Shown here one piece after another: positions 10,173-22,040 of a stretch of DNA of 64,000 bases (positions are counted from its first letter, which is position 1; each line of letters starts with the position of its first letter). The translations under genes were made by a program, and so were the position numbers. The stretch is from Chondrus crispus (Eukaryota; Rhodophyta; Florideophyceae; Gigartinales; Gigartinaceae), in assembly GCF_000350225.1 (NCBI RefSeq), contig NW_005178809.1, positions 669,932 through 733,931 on the forward strand, in the 5' to 3' direction. The notes below the pieces were generated by a model, which was not told the DNA's origin, ran no database searches, and worked only from the letters and a program-made list of their open reading frames with translations.

Positions 10173-11337
10173 ACAACTAATAGGCAACCTATATGGGGGC
10201 CGATCCGCCGGCCACCGTTACACCGCCGGCCTTCAGAAACACCTCATCACGCAAGGCTATCAGCAATGCGACAGCGATCCATGTCTATTCACCAAAACAC
10301 ACACAAAGGGCACACTGCTGTTCGCTGTAAGCATGGACGACTTCCTCGTCACCGCTTCAAACCAAGCACTCATCGATGAACTACTCACCGCCCTCAAGCA
10401 AAAGTACAAAATCAAAAATCTCGGATTCCCTCATTCGTACCTCGGATGGCAAATAACACGCGACGCACAAGGAAGCATCCACATCTCGCAAGAACAGACC
10501 ATAAGCACGATACTTGCAAAACACAACATGTCGGAATGCAATCCAAAAACAACCCCCGCGCCGCAAAAGCCAAACAAGAACGTAGAGAACCAAACGGCGC
10601 CCCTATCCCCCACGGTTGCCACCCACTACCGCTCCATTCTAGGAGACCTCCGGTATGTCGTCGACAGCACTCGCTACGACGCATACCACACTACCAACCA
10701 GCTGACGCGACACAGCAAGCAACCGAGCAAAGCAAATTGGCACGCGCTCAAATGGCTCCTCCGGTATCTCAAGGGCACCAAGAGCAAGGCCATCTCGTAT
10801 CACGCTCGAGCCCCGATATGCCTGCGCACATACAGTGACGCAGACTATGCAAATGCCAAAAGCGGCAAGTCGCTCACAGGCATAATACACACTATCGGCC
10901 ACTCCCCGATAGCCTGGACATCGGCGCCAGAAGACGTCGTAGCCCTATCAACCTGCGAGGCTGAATACATAGCAGCCTCGCTCGCCGCCCAGCAGACGCT
11001 ATGGCTTCGTCGGCTGCTTCTGGACATGAAGCACCCACAACAGCACCCCACGACAGTATTCATCGACAACCAATCGACCATACAAGTCGCGGAAAATTCC
11101 GCCCCCACGCGCAGAAGGAAGTTCATCGATGTCAGGCACCACCACCTTCAACATCACATCCAGGGCGCCGCTATCATCGCGCAACACATCCCATCCGCGG
11201 GCAACCCAGCAGACCTATTCACAAAAGCGCTCGGACCCATCCGCTTTCAAGAAATCTGCAAAATCATCCAACCACATGAACCCCGCAGCCCCGACCCGAA
11301 AGCGCACCCCGGCACAACATTCACGCGCGCCCCTTAG
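10173..11337 (+). pseudogene. Ty1/copia pol, 3' half (RT end and RNase H), interrupted by gypsy insertion
   Basis: Reading starts in the RT with the LYG motif region directly at the LTR edge. It continues through the catalytic box, here SMDD in place of YVDD (near 10336), to the RNase H domain. The RNase H shows SDADYA near 10833, the ALSTCEAEY box near 10944 and the FIDNQS box near 11062. It ends with a normal copia C-terminus at TAG 11335-11337. There are no internal stops. The RT N-terminal part must lie left of the gypsy element, outside the window. An LTR for this copia is not obvious downstream. Confidence 0.88.
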
Positions 11338-12139
11338 CGTCCCCCGGGACTGACGGACCGCAACTCTCTTCATCAGACGCTGACAGAGTCGCGATCAGGA
11401 GAATAGGTCCTGCGCGGTCATCCGCTCCGAGACGTCTGACCCTGGCCCCGTCTCATTTTTGCCCCTGGTGTTGCGTCCATGACTCAGCTCGCCTGGTATG
11501 CCGTGTTGTAGCGCATTTTTATTCGTTTAAACATCATTGGTGCGCCACTGCCAACAGTGGACGAAGCATGATGGAATCGCTACGGGAAATACCTGTCACT
11601 GTAGGTCCAGTTATGCTTGTGACCACGTCTTTCCAAAACTTGCACGGACGTTTATAGTTTCGCCTAAAATTTCCGCAAACGTTTTGGCAATGGTTTGCCG
11701 ATTCTTTTCGGTTTTGTGGAAAAGTGGCTCAGTTGGAAGATATCATTACAGCTAATCGAGCTGTTTACAAATTGCTTACGTATGTTTCTGAGTTTCGCAG
11801 AAAAAGTTGCTCAAACTTTCGGCAGCACTTTGGGAACCTTTGAAACTTCAGAAACATTCAGCAACCTTTTCAAAGATGCCGGATCGCATTACAGCTCCGA
11901 TCGAGAATGGATGGAAATATTCCATCATTAGAACACATCCGGAAATATGAGGCTCCCACATTAATATGTGGATATTTCTCAAAGACCTAGGAGTTACCAA
12001 TAGTATTTGGTAGTTACTGTGTGCACAAAACAATTCCGCAAATACGTGGGGTATTCCAGGAATATCCCATATGCTAATAATGAAAGCGAATTTATTAAAG
12101 CGATGATGCTTTGCGTATAACAGCATGCTAACACACTAT
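11338..12139. other. Non-coding stretch after the copia fragment
   Basis: I see no gene here. The sequence becomes AT-richer from about 11500, which marks passage from the retroelement into the DNA-transposon region. No LTR or TIR could be fixed. Confidence 0.4.
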
Positions 12140-13392
12140 TTACTCAGTAGTTTGATTTGCGCGGAACTTCATATCAACACGTCTACGCCTTTTCTCACGA
12201 TAGTTCGCCTGTACGCGTCTGCGTTTTTCGATTTGAGTTGTACCAATCTTGTACCAACGATTGGTAATCTTATGGTACAGACGTCCGTCATCTGCCCTAA
12301 GGGGATTCCACCGAATATGCCAGTTAGTCAGCCCCATGCACAACATGAATATAGAATCATATATTTTCTCTGACCATTTCCATTTTGACCCACAACGTTC
12401 CAAATGCCCGACATCCTCCCAAAATAATTTTCCACCAGTACACGGTCGCTTGAAATATGTCGATTCTCTGCAACTTGTGCTGGTGACAGAACACCGTTAC
12501 GCGGCTTCTTAGTCGGATGGATAGCACGACAGAACTCCTTAGAACCTTGATAGCCCTTGTCTAATAAAATCCCCCATGTATGTGGAAATTCGTCTTCCAT
12601 TGGACCATCATCCTCCAGCTCCAATTCATCAGCACACTTTTTCAATTGCTCCTTGTGAAACTGTCGCATGTCCTGAAAAATGCGAAAATCAGATACAAAA
12701 CCAGGCTCGTGGGCACTACAGCCAATTGCCATCCCATTTGGCAAAACGGATGCCTCAATTTTGTATCCATACAAGCCATGTTTCTTGCTAAAGTACAGCT
12801 TACTCTCGCTCAAGTTCCCGCTTGGGCGATTTGATGGCTGGAATGTCACGTCGGTGGCATAGCGGGCCATCGGATAGTTGCGAAACAAAGCGTTGGTATC
12901 GACCATCTTTTTCATACTCCATTTTCTGGCTTGATGGGAAACGTAATGCTCGTATATTGGTCCGGATATTATTGCGACAAACTTTAGAATGATGCGTTCA
13001 AATGTTGCCGCCTTCATATCGAACATCTTTCCCATGAAATCCCACTGCGATCCATGCTTTAAGACGGCTAGTGTCATGAACAGCACATCCTTGGCGGTCT
13101 TGTCACATTTCCGTCCTCGTCCGACATTATATTCGGACATTATGTGACCCTTAAACGCCTCCCAAACCCCTTCAAATTGCATTGGGGAGATGTTAGTCAT
13201 CTCCCTGATACCTTCTGCCCCGCCCTGATCATAAAAAGTGTCCATGATGGGACACTCGGAACCATTTTCTTCGTCAGTGTCCTCTTGGAGCGGTTGAGAC
13301 AGCTGTACCTCGAGTTCATTCTCTCTCTCTACCGCTGCATCTGCGAGTAGAGAGAGGGCAGTAGCTGCGTTAGTTGAAGTAAAGGGAGACAT
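12140..13392 (-). pseudogene. ISL2EU/Harbinger-superfamily DDE transposase, frameshifted
   Basis: The N-terminal 330 residues are continuous from 13392. The catalytic triad is visible: Asp in ATDVTF (residue 181), Asp in LLDKGYQG (about 275) and Glu in VLVENYFGRM (about 323). The intervening KHGLYGYK and PGFVSDFRIF strings are typical of DDE_Tnp_4-type enzymes. After residue 337 the reading shifts by one base near 12385-12395. The natural C-terminus, with a Trp-rich NWHIRWNP segment and an Arg-rich tail, continues in another frame to 12140. The enzyme would cut and paste its own element. The frameshift suggests a dead copy. I could not identify terminal inverted repeats or a target duplication. 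Confidence 0.85.
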
Positions 13393-14253
13393 GGGGAAGG
13401 GCTTTTGATGCGGTGGGGTGTGTACTTTGAAGAAGACCTCTGTTCTTCCGAAGTTACTGTATCGTTTTGGAAAAGAGCGGGAGACTTCCTAAAAGACCGC
13501 GCAATTTGGATATTACGGAAAGCGCACAATTTGACTTCGTAATCTCAATTCACATTGCTTGCAATCCAAAATATTTATAATTTGATAAATGGTTGAGTAT
13601 GTTGGCAATGACAATGCCTATACCGTATCTGCGCAGGTGCGTACAGTATACAGTTCGTAAATGCGCATGCCCATTCTATTTGCACAAGTGGCCTATTGAG
13701 GCCTTGCTTGCAGGATCCAACAAGGTCCACCACCGGGACCAATGGGAGTGCCGTTTGAGGCGAATATCAGAAAAATCAATTGTCAACCAGGATTTTACGG
13801 AGCCATGAGCCCTGGTAGTTGGGACCAAAGTTGTATGGCTCTGGGTCACAGGCTCTGGTGCCAGGGCCATTATTGGGACGTATTCTCCTGAATGCGACTC
13901 TGACAGGTGCGCGCGTGACCGACCGCAAGGACAGACTGTCAGCATTACAGTCTGTCATCAGCGGTACTTAGACCCACGAGACGGCGACGACGAGTAAAGA
14001 CACCCCCATGAGGATTACGATTCATCACTGTCTTTCGGCAAAACTATAGCATAAGCACGTCGGCCTCGGCGTGAAAGAATATGAGGACATGTCACCTTAG
14101 AGGAGTTCAGTACTTGGATGAACAAGCCACGTCAAACCCTATTACTCGGCAACCGTCCTTCAAGGCCCCTCACCGAAGTCATCGGGCCTGCTCACCTGCT
14201 TCAAGTCGTATGAAGGTTGAGGGAGCGAGGGGATAGGCATCGTTGCGGCGAAA
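13393..14253. other. Non-coding stretch
   Basis: No supported gene. It holds short open frames only and may include the left end of the ISL2EU-like element. Confidence 0.35.
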
Positions 14254-14278
14254 GGGGGGGGGGGGGGGGGGGGGGGGG
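14254..14278. repeat. Poly-G tract of 25 bases
   Basis: An uninterrupted G25 run lies downstream of the secreted-protein gene on the opposite strand (C25 in its sense). Such runs can form G-quadruplexes and are prone to length errors in assembly. Confidence 0.9.
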
Positions 14279-14539
14279 CAGAGATAAGACGGAATATGAA
14301 TGGAGGAGACGGCGCGGTGGCGTTAGAGGAGGGCCGAGTGGTTGCGATTCGAGGGCGGTGGCGGACTTCAACACTTGCGGACTGGAGGGCTTTCAAGGAC
14401 TGGAAGACTCGACGACTTCAAGACCTGCTGGGATCTGCATGTACAATTCTAATGTAGACAAACCATGTACAGTACTGAAAACGGCGAATTGCAGCGAGCT
14501 TTTGACACAAGAAAATCAAAAGATACTGGCGACTCCTAC

Positions 14540-15370
14540 TCACAGCTTATTCTTAATCATCAAGGCATCATATCTAACAGACTTCCCAATCGTGTACACC
14601 TCGAGATCATAGACACGCATCTCCCTCCTCGTGGTCATAAGCTCCAACCTCTTCATCGTCAACCCCCTGACCCACAGCCACTTAACTGGCACGACGATTC
14701 TCTCCATGACACCTGCGTAGACGCCGTCCTCCTCCCTCTCCATGTCAACAAGTCGCGCCCCACGGTCCTTCAACAGCTTCTCGATGGCTCGCACGCCCAG
14801 CCCGGAGAAGACGAACGAGTCCGCGCGGTCCGCGTCCTCATTAGGCACCATGAGCAGGTTGTACAACCTGCGGGGGTGAAAGCCCGGGAAGAAGCTATCC
14901 AAGTCCACGACCTTAGTTTTCGTCTCCATCAAAATGCTTTCAATCCCGTTTGCCGGCACATTGGTGTAGTAGTACCAGACCTTCGCGGCCGGGCCCACGT
15001 TGGCGACTGCGACGGCGGTGTATACGGGGTCTGGAATGATTTTGGGCGGGAAGATGGTCTCCCAATCGATGGCGCGGGCGTCGTCGCGGCGCGTGAGCTC
15101 GGTCAGCTCCTCGAAAGTGACCGACTCGTACCAGAACCACGGCATGGAGTTGGGCGGACGGTTGTCGACAAACACGGCCGCGTAGCGCCGCGGCGTCACG
15201 GACAGTACCTCGACGTCGACCGGGCGCAGGCCATTGGTTTTCGCAAAGGCGATCAGCGCCGACGATGAGCCGGTGGAGAGCTTCCAGCGCTGCGCCGTCA
15301 CGTTGAAGCGGTCCGCCGCCGCAAGACGCACGCACAGAAGCAGCAGCGGGAGGAGGATGCGGGACGTCAT
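14540..15370 (-). CDS. Secreted protein with tandem ~60-residue repeats, polyglycine-hydrolase-like
   Basis: The 276-residue product starts with a hydrophobic signal peptide of about 19 residues ending in Ala-Ala, so it is probably exported. The rest is built of degenerate repeats of about 60 residues. Each contains a line like G-x-R-P-V-D-V-E followed by R-R-Y-A-A-V-F-V and a W-x-W-Y box. Near residue 195-210 the form is GARLVDME. This resembles the structural repeat (BTRD1-type) found in bacterial proteins and beside the lactamase fold of fungal polyglycine hydrolases. No serine-hydrolase domain is present, so a binding or structural role is likelier than catalysis. The frame is clean, with no introns. 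An open frame on the plus strand across the same DNA is its shadow. The match is from memory of the repeat pattern. Confidence 0.7.
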   Translation of the reverse strand: MTSRILLPLLLLCVRLAAADRFNVTAQRWKLSTGSSSALIAFAKTNGLRPVDVEVLSVTPRRYAAVFVDNRPPNSMPWFWYESVTFEELTELTRRDDARAIDWETIFPPKIIPDPVYTAVAVANVGPAAKVWYYYTNVPANGIESILMETKTKVVDLDSFFPGFHPRRLYNLLMVPNEDADRADSFVFSGLGVRAIEKLLKDRGARLVDMEREEDGVYAGVMERIVVPVKWLWVRGLTMKRLELMTTRREMRVYDLEVYTIGKSVRYDALMIKNKL

Positions 15371-17971
15371 GGTGGGCTGCGAGGGTGTCCGGGGCGGGCG
15401 GGAAAGACGGATGCCAGCGGAGGGCGGGAAAGAAGGCTGCCAGCGAAGGGGATTTATAAAGGATCAACGACTCCCCCGGCTGAGAGATGACAAGGTGTCA
15501 GCCCTGTTTGGCGAGCGGTGCCAATGGCTGCCGTCGCATAACCCCCCTTCAAGAAAGTCTCGCGGCAATTCAAGGCAGACACTGTCTACGCTGAGGGATG
15601 CGCGTTTCCAGTCTCGCCCACCTCCTGCCCTTACAAGTAATTTACCTTGACATCTCCCTCAACCCGAGTCTGCGCCGCCCTCGCCCACTCGCTTTGCGCC
15701 GCGCCCACTCGCTCCGCAAGTGGAAGCCCGCGCCCACTGTCAGCCGCCCCGTCTCCACGCGCACCGCCACCGGACATCCCCCCGCGGCTAGATATTTGCG
15801 CCCCACGCCCCCCCCCCCCCCGCCCCTCCCCGTCCTGCGCGCGCCACCCGTCTCGCGCAAGTGGCCGTTACAGTACGCCGTACACGCGTGTCTCGCCGGC
15901 GCGGACGCGTCGCTTTAGCGTCTCGCGGCCGCACGTGCGCGGATGCGGATGTGTCCCCGCCTCCCGCGTGCTGGGGCGCCGGGAGAGACGCAGCGGGGTT
16001 ATCGGCGGGTGTGCAACTAGCTGGGCTTGGCCCTGCTGCGGCGCTCAGAATACGTCGTGATTGGGTCTGGGAGAGTAACGGACTTGCTGAGGCGCGCGGA
16101 TTCTTGGATCGGTGGGGAATGGGCTCGATCCGTGGCCAGTGCAGTTGGACAGCGTGTCCTAACAACGACTCACTTGCCCGTTCTGATGAACACACGGACA
16201 GCTATTTGCGAACATCTCGTCTGCGTACTGGTTGTGCAGGGTGTTGACAGTATGCTTACCCTTCCGCGAAAGCTCTATTTCTTTGCCTTCGTGTCGAATG
16301 CTACACGTAGTGGAATACACCTTGCAGGTCCTCAGTGCTTCCCGATGTCAAACCCAGCAATCGGCCTGGTGAAAGCTGTAACAAGCCTCTGAAGAACCAC
16401 CACCACTCTTTGCTGCAAACTCTGCGTGGAAGGACGGCACGTGTAGTGTCCAGGCGACAAGTTTTCTCTGAGGGCCGGTCTTAACAGAGCACGTACTTGC
16501 ATTTGCAGAGTACATAACGGAAGACTATCACCAGCCTCCGTGACCATCTCTCCCTGAAGGCACACCGCATCCAACTCACAGCCGCCGCTCTGTTTTTGGT
16601 TAAGTCTGTCAAACTGTACTCGTTTAAACTTTCTTTTCTACCTCACACGCTCAGTCCTTCATACGCCACCTCGCAACAATAGAATCTCTTGCCCTGTGTA
16701 CGTAAATATCAAATCTCTATCTCAGAGTAATTCGCAACTTTTGCTACTATCTCTCACCAACACTCGCAGATGATCCCACAACGGAATTGCTCGCAAAAAG
16801 CACTCGAAATGATATTGTTTGCTTTGGTTTTTGGTTAGGTAGATAGATTGTCTACACTACTCCCTTCGTGATGAAATCCTGTGAACAGGGGCTCCAACCG
16901 TAAAGGAACACCTATCCTCACGTTGTGTACACCGGTAAAGCTGCCACGGGAAATAGCGAGTGACCGTCGAACACTTGGCGTCAACCGAGCGTCGCCGTCT
17001 CGCTCTGCGTGCAGCCGCTTCGGCTACTTAGGGTCAGTTGCTGGCGCGCCGCTCGCCTCTCCGCCTTCCCCCGCCTTCCCCCACCTTCCAACCGTAAAGG
17101 AACATCTAAATTTATCAGTGTAGATACAGTTCTGACGCTGCCCACACTTCACGGTGCCAACCTTTGTTTACTGGTATCTGTCCGATAATGCGGTATCATA
17201 ACATAAAAATCGACGAAATTTATTTCTTTTCAAGTTTGATGTCCACAGTTTCTATTTTTCTTTAGTAGGTTGGCTCGTTTAAAAAACTTTTCTAAAGTTA
17301 CTTCGTAGTACCGAATAGAAAGCACTCAACGCAATATTTTCATGCTTCTGGTACAAAATTTGCTTAAAGAAAAGTGCGCTCTATAAGCCGATTTTTCTTT
17401 TGAACAGCTGTAAAGCTGCGTCAACGAGTTCGTTTTCGCCAGAATTGACAAGCAAGGATTTCTCTGTGGTGATGGCGTTCTGGTTTCAAAAAGCAGAAGT
17501 GAAGTCGCGCATTGGCTTGCCTAAAAAACGAAATAACTTTCGTCCTCATATGAGAACTAACGGTCCGATAGACACTAGAAGAAATATGTTAATCAGCCAC
17601 AACCTACAATATCGTAACTATGCCCTACCTAATGATTCCTTACGTAATGATGGGCTTGGCTTATCTCTAAATCTTCTAAGTACTGTAGTACACCTGTAAA
17701 ATCATCACAAATGCATTTTGTGCTTTCACTACCACAAAGACACTTGCCACCTGTAATTCCTTAGATCCTCCCTGATAACGTCTACCCAGATCAAATTGCC
17801 ACTATATTGTAGATGGCATATCACTTCTGGGTGTCATCACGAGCGTCTCGAAACAACTTGAGACACCGTCTGAAAAGAAATGTGGTTATATTATTGTTTG
17901 GCACGTACCGTAGGTAATCTTCAGAGTGTAATTACTAAGTAATTCATCTCGACCCACACTTCAATCTGCAA
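15371..17971. other. 2.6 kb without a supported gene
   Basis: The first 500 bases upstream of the secreted-protein gene are CT-rich and include a C12 run near 15810, which could be promoter DNA. From about 16500 the sequence is AT-rich with T-runs. No domain-bearing frame was found. Confidence 0.4.
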
Positions 17972-18043
17972 ATACTGTACCGTTGGTACAGTATGTATTA
18001 ATTCCTCTCGTACGGCCTCAAAGGCCGTATGAGAGGGATTAAT
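17972..18043. repeat. Two adjacent short-loop hairpins
   Basis: The first is a perfect 10-bp stem (17972-17981 with 17985-17994) with a three-base loop. The second has 21-base arms (17997-18017 and 18023-18043) with two mismatches and a five-base loop. They lie about 320 bases beyond the 3' end of the minus-strand gene at 18360-19715. Confidence 0.85.
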
Positions 18044-18359
18044 CGATCCTCATGAAATTTTGCAATCATAGACAAGGCTGATTTTTTTAGATTTCCCTCT
18101 TGATCTTTTGATAGGTGCCGCCTCGCTTCTTGCGAGGAAACCCCCCTCTCCACTTTTTTGTTTTATTGTCCCTCTCCTGTCAAAAGAATGCAACTGTTTT
18201 TAGTGCAAGGACGTTGATTAGGTCGGAAGAAAAGTGATGTAATCATATGCTGCTTGCATGCAAGTCTTCACGCTGCCGAATTGCAACACTTTTACGTTGT
18301 GGAGAAACAGTTTCAGGCCTCTGAAACTGTTCTGAAACTGTTCCAGGCCGTGCTACAGT

Positions 18360-19715
18360 TCAATCTATGCTCTCTCCACTTACTCCAAACACTACCCTTC
18401 CTGCCGCACGAATGAAGGCATTTTCATCTACCAACATACCAGAAGCTTCCATCTCAAACACATCATCCATTTGTTGATCGCTCCAGTTAGACCAAACAAT
18501 TTCATACTGGGACGACTCTTTCTTAAGCAAATCTCTGGCATGGAAAACTATTAATGACTGCTCGCCCTCGCATAAAGAATTGCGAAACAGCTGTCCCCAT
18601 CGCCTCCGCCTGCGCGCCTTTGCATAATTTAAGAGTTCGATATAGGCCTGAAGAAATAGCTCCTCCGTACATACGTTGGAGGGTCCAATCTTCCGATACA
18701 GCACGTGGGCAATATCTTGGTGGTTTGTACATCCTTTGCACCCCGCTTCAAACTCCATCACATTCGCCATGACCTGAAAAGCTCGACTGCATGTGATGAA
18801 TGGCGTTCCTGAAAGCATGTTCCTATCAGTAGCTTGCTGGAATGCTACGCGAGCCCGGTCCTGAATGCAGGCTTTCTGATTTTCAGATTCATGATTCAGG
18901 CTTCCGATGGTTTCCTGTTCCATTTTTGTGGACGTCATATTAAGCTGAGGCTTGTGTTGTGTCATCTGGACTTGGACCAAATCTGGATTGTCAACGTCAC
19001 GCGAAGTTGAAGGAGGGGATTCATAAATCGTCCTAGTCTGTGCGTACTCCATTTGGTCTGCAGTCCTTCCTTCCCCAAAAGTATCGCAATCGCTGCCCAA
19101 AATAGCGTCAATAAAGTGGACATGCATATGCTCATGTGGATGCCTCGAGCCGGTTATTGTGGATGCGTGAGATGGGTTCGAGGGCATAGACACACGCATA
19201 GGAATCATGTGCTCCCCTTCAGTTCCGGCCATGTTTGATGAGCAATTCTGCGGGTGAGGCTCCAACTTCGTCAGATCTTCTTCTCCGATACGTTGAGGAC
19301 ATATCGTGGCCTTCGATGTAGATTTTGTAACTGTTGGTGCCATCAGTCTCGCGCTGCATTTTGATATCCATGCATGTTCAAGAGTTTGCGATATTTGTTC
19401 TGCAATGTTGTCCTTCGCATTCAGATGGCCGATGGGAGAACAGAGTTTGTTTTGCAATGTATCATCACCCAGAAACACACCCTCAGCATTGTCCCCGGCT
19501 GCCCCTGGATCGGCCTTGTAGATGTTCTGCCCTTGGTGAATACTACATTCCTCAAATCGGTGTGGCACAGCAGTGCTCTCATGGCGACTGAGCCGAGATA
19601 TGGGAAGATCATCTTCTGAAGACCCTCTTGTGCCGCGGCGATTCTCCACTGGTTTTCTGATTCGCGCATCTGACATTCCGAGGAGCAATGAGAAAAGGAG
19701 GCAGAGGCAGACCAA
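18360..19715 (-). CDS. Unrecognised 451-residue protein
   Basis: The frame is long and open, starting at a Met followed by a short hydrophobic stretch (residues 2-14) that could be a signal anchor or chance. Residues 20-290 are polar and low in order, rich in Ser, Thr, His and Gln. The last 150 residues look folded. They include a CKGC pair, a helical segment ending in a basic run of five Arg (about residue 370), and an acidic C-terminal helix region. I do not recognise a family. The next Met (around residue 14) would remove the hydrophobic stretch and may be the true start. It could be a host gene or a transposon accessory gene. Confidence 0.5.
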   Translation of the reverse strand: MVCLCLLFSLLLGMSDARIRKPVENRRGTRGSSEDDLPISRLSRHESTAVPHRFEECSIHQGQNIYKADPGAAGDNAEGVFLGDDTLQNKLCSPIGHLNAKDNIAEQISQTLEHAWISKCSARLMAPTVTKSTSKATICPQRIGEEDLTKLEPHPQNCSSNMAGTEGEHMIPMRVSMPSNPSHASTITGSRHPHEHMHVHFIDAILGSDCDTFGEGRTADQMEYAQTRTIYESPPSTSRDVDNPDLVQVQMTQHKPQLNMTSTKMEQETIGSLNHESENQKACIQDRARVAFQQATDRNMLSGTPFITCSRAFQVMANVMEFEAGCKGCTNHQDIAHVLYRKIGPSNVCTEELFLQAYIELLNYAKARRRRRWGQLFRNSLCEGEQSLIVFHARDLLKKESSQYEIVWSNWSDQQMDDVFEMEASGMLVDENAFIRAAGRVVFGVSGESID

Positions 19716-21785
19716 GGTCTCTTTGCAGGGTCGTAAACGAAAGCTCCGCAGACTTCTCCTGGTGATTTGTAAGGGTAGGATGATGAGGGAGCAAGTGTGA
19801 AGCGTCAGCGAATGTAGTCAAGCCGGGGAAATCTGGTTCATATAGGCGCTGGGCAGTCGATGACGACTGGTAAGAGACAAACTAAATTGGGAAAGATTGT
19901 TGCGTTGAGCTTGAACAACTCCTGTCATACCCTGGTGATCTGAACTGTACTGTATTGAGGGGACCTTTTTCTGTTGTCACTTTTAGGGGAGCAACGTGTA
20001 CACGTGTTAGCAACTTAATTGGTGGTTTCTGTTGAAACGACGAATACTGTAGAGAGTAGGGATGCAGGGACTGGACAAACACAACCATGCATTTTCCGAT
20101 TTATCTTTAACTATTCAAGCCGATCATTGAGCAACACTCCCAAAACCGATGCCCCGTTTTCTTAAATGATCTTGACCCCGTTTGCTCCCCTCTATCAATT
20201 GCCGCATGTCCTCGATCCTTCGCGCCCTTCTCGGATCCTTCGGCCGCGCTTGGCGTTTTCCCCTCCCATCATGCCACTCCCACAACCCTGTACATCTGCC
20301 AGCCGCTACTCCGCCACACGGTGCTGCTGCGCTCTACTATGAGTTTCTTCATTCTAGTCTGCGAAAATGTCGTGGGTAGCACGTGCAATGGTGGTTGAAT
20401 TCCGCTGCAGAGCGGAAACGGAAAATGAGATCAAGTCATGAAAAATCGCACTTCAAGAGAAAATAGGACTTCCAGATCCGAGCCGCGTCTACGGGTTGAG
20501 TAGAGGCTTTGATATCTGGAAAGATATGGGTGTTAGCGTTCTTTGGGTTCGCGGGCGAAGAAAAGTGTCCCGTGTTCCCCTACGGATTCGCATGGAAACC
20601 TCGGAGAGCGATAGAATGAAAGCGATAGGCCGTTATATATGTGCGGAAGAGGACTCCAATGAACGTTTTCCTGACTGTCAACTGCAATCGGGGAACGAAG
20701 CAGTGATGCAAGCGGAGGCGATGGTTTGTGAGACAGGCCGGTTTGAAGGAATACAGTAAGACACAGGATGTGAGAAGGGCTCATTCAAACGAAGGCGAAG
20801 TTCTGGTTTCAGAGCATCGTACCGGCAACAGATAAGGTTGCAGCTGTCGGAAAAATTATTGTTGGTGGGCAAATTAGCGGCAGGAGAGGGAGAGCACAGG
20901 CCAAGCACGACGCGGGCTACAAATGGTATGCACAGCCCGGTGTAGGGTCGGGTGCGTTGGTCGGAGGACAAGCCACAGGGGGGCGGGGATCCAGGTCGAA
21001 TACTGTGTCTGGAAGATAACTTTTGGTAGTTCAAGTACTCAGCTGCTACAAATTCAAGTCGCAGAGATGCGTCCGCGAAAACGGGACAGGCCTCCTGTCG
21101 GTGAGATATGTCGAGATAGAAGTGACACGTGTGGCCGTGAGATACAGCGCGAAAGGCTTTTCTATCAGGAGGTCTTGTGAGGGTGCAAATTAGCAGCAAG
21201 GTGGGGTAGATTACTGTGCGAAGGAGGAAGGAAACGGCAGCGCAACAAGTAGACGGAAGCTCAAATTTATGTTAAAATTGAAGAAAAAAGTTGGTCTCTG
21301 TGGCCACTACACCCGATCACAGCTATTTAACATTGGTCGTATATTTAACCTGGATTCCTTTACAAAGTGGACAAGGTTAATTCTGGTAATCGCCCTAAGA
21401 GAAAGAGATCCAGTTTTGGATCACAGAGCCGCATTGGGACGGTCCAGTGCGCATCGCATTCCGCATCGCTTATGTCCCTCAACTTGAACGGATTGTGGGA
21501 AGAAAAGCAGCTCTTTTCGGAGCTGCAGAGTATCATAGCTAAGCATCGTAATCATTTTGATGGTGAACCGTTAGAAAATAGCGAGAAGGTGGGTATGATA
21601 TAAAATTCAGCATTGATCTTGCACCCACCGTAAATTGGGGGCTTTTGAATAACCTGATCCATGTTATTTTCAATTCCAATTAACCTGGATTCAAAATTAA
21701 TCTGGACTAAATTTCTTCTTGTAGCAGAGCGAAAAGTGGCGGTCAGATTTAACATGGACTATGTTAATTACTGTGATAGGTGTAT
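19716..21785. other. 2 kb without a supported gene
   Basis: Open frames of 60-170 codons occur on both strands at 20496-21199 but overlap each other and show no domain. I treat them as chance frames. Confidence 0.4.
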
Positions 21786-21875
21786 TCTTCTCATACGTGT
21801 AGACTTGTGCACGTCTGAACCTGTGCACGTGTACCAATCGCCTCTCAATATTGAGATTCGCTCCCTGCCTGGAGC
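21786..21875 (+). repeat. Copy of a dispersed repeat (partner at 61525-61602, opposite strand)
   Basis: About 57 bases covering CTGTGCAC, TACCAATCGCCTCT and ATTGAGATTCG match the reverse complement of 61525-61602 with roughly eight differences. This copy carries an extra repeat of about 16 bases containing GTGCACGT. It probably marks an end of an unidentified mobile element. Confidence 0.7.
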
Positions 21876-21948
21876 CGGGCTGTGTGCTCCAAGATCGATG
21901 CCTCCGTTTACTGATGCCTATCGTCTCTCTGCCTTATCCCTGTGCTCC

Positions 21949-22020
21949 TAAATAGATGATTTACTTTCTACTTTCGGAAATAGAACAAATTTTTAATGAA
22001 GTAGAATCAATCATCTATTT
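21949..22020. repeat. Inverted repeat of about 20-22 bases
   Basis: AAATAGATGATT...CTAC on the left pairs with GTAG...AATCATCTATTT on the right, separated by an AT-rich loop of about 30 bases. It is probably a small fold-back or MITE remnant. Confidence 0.65.
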
Positions 22021-22040
22021 TCGACGACAAGTGAACATTT

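Noticed and set aside
14465-15268. 267-codon plus-strand frame opposite the secreted protein gene
   Set aside because: It is the shadow of the minus-strand gene, whose product has a signal peptide and ordered repeats.
20496-21199. Frames on both strands, up to 173 codons
   Set aside because: They overlap each other and show no domain or plausible composition.
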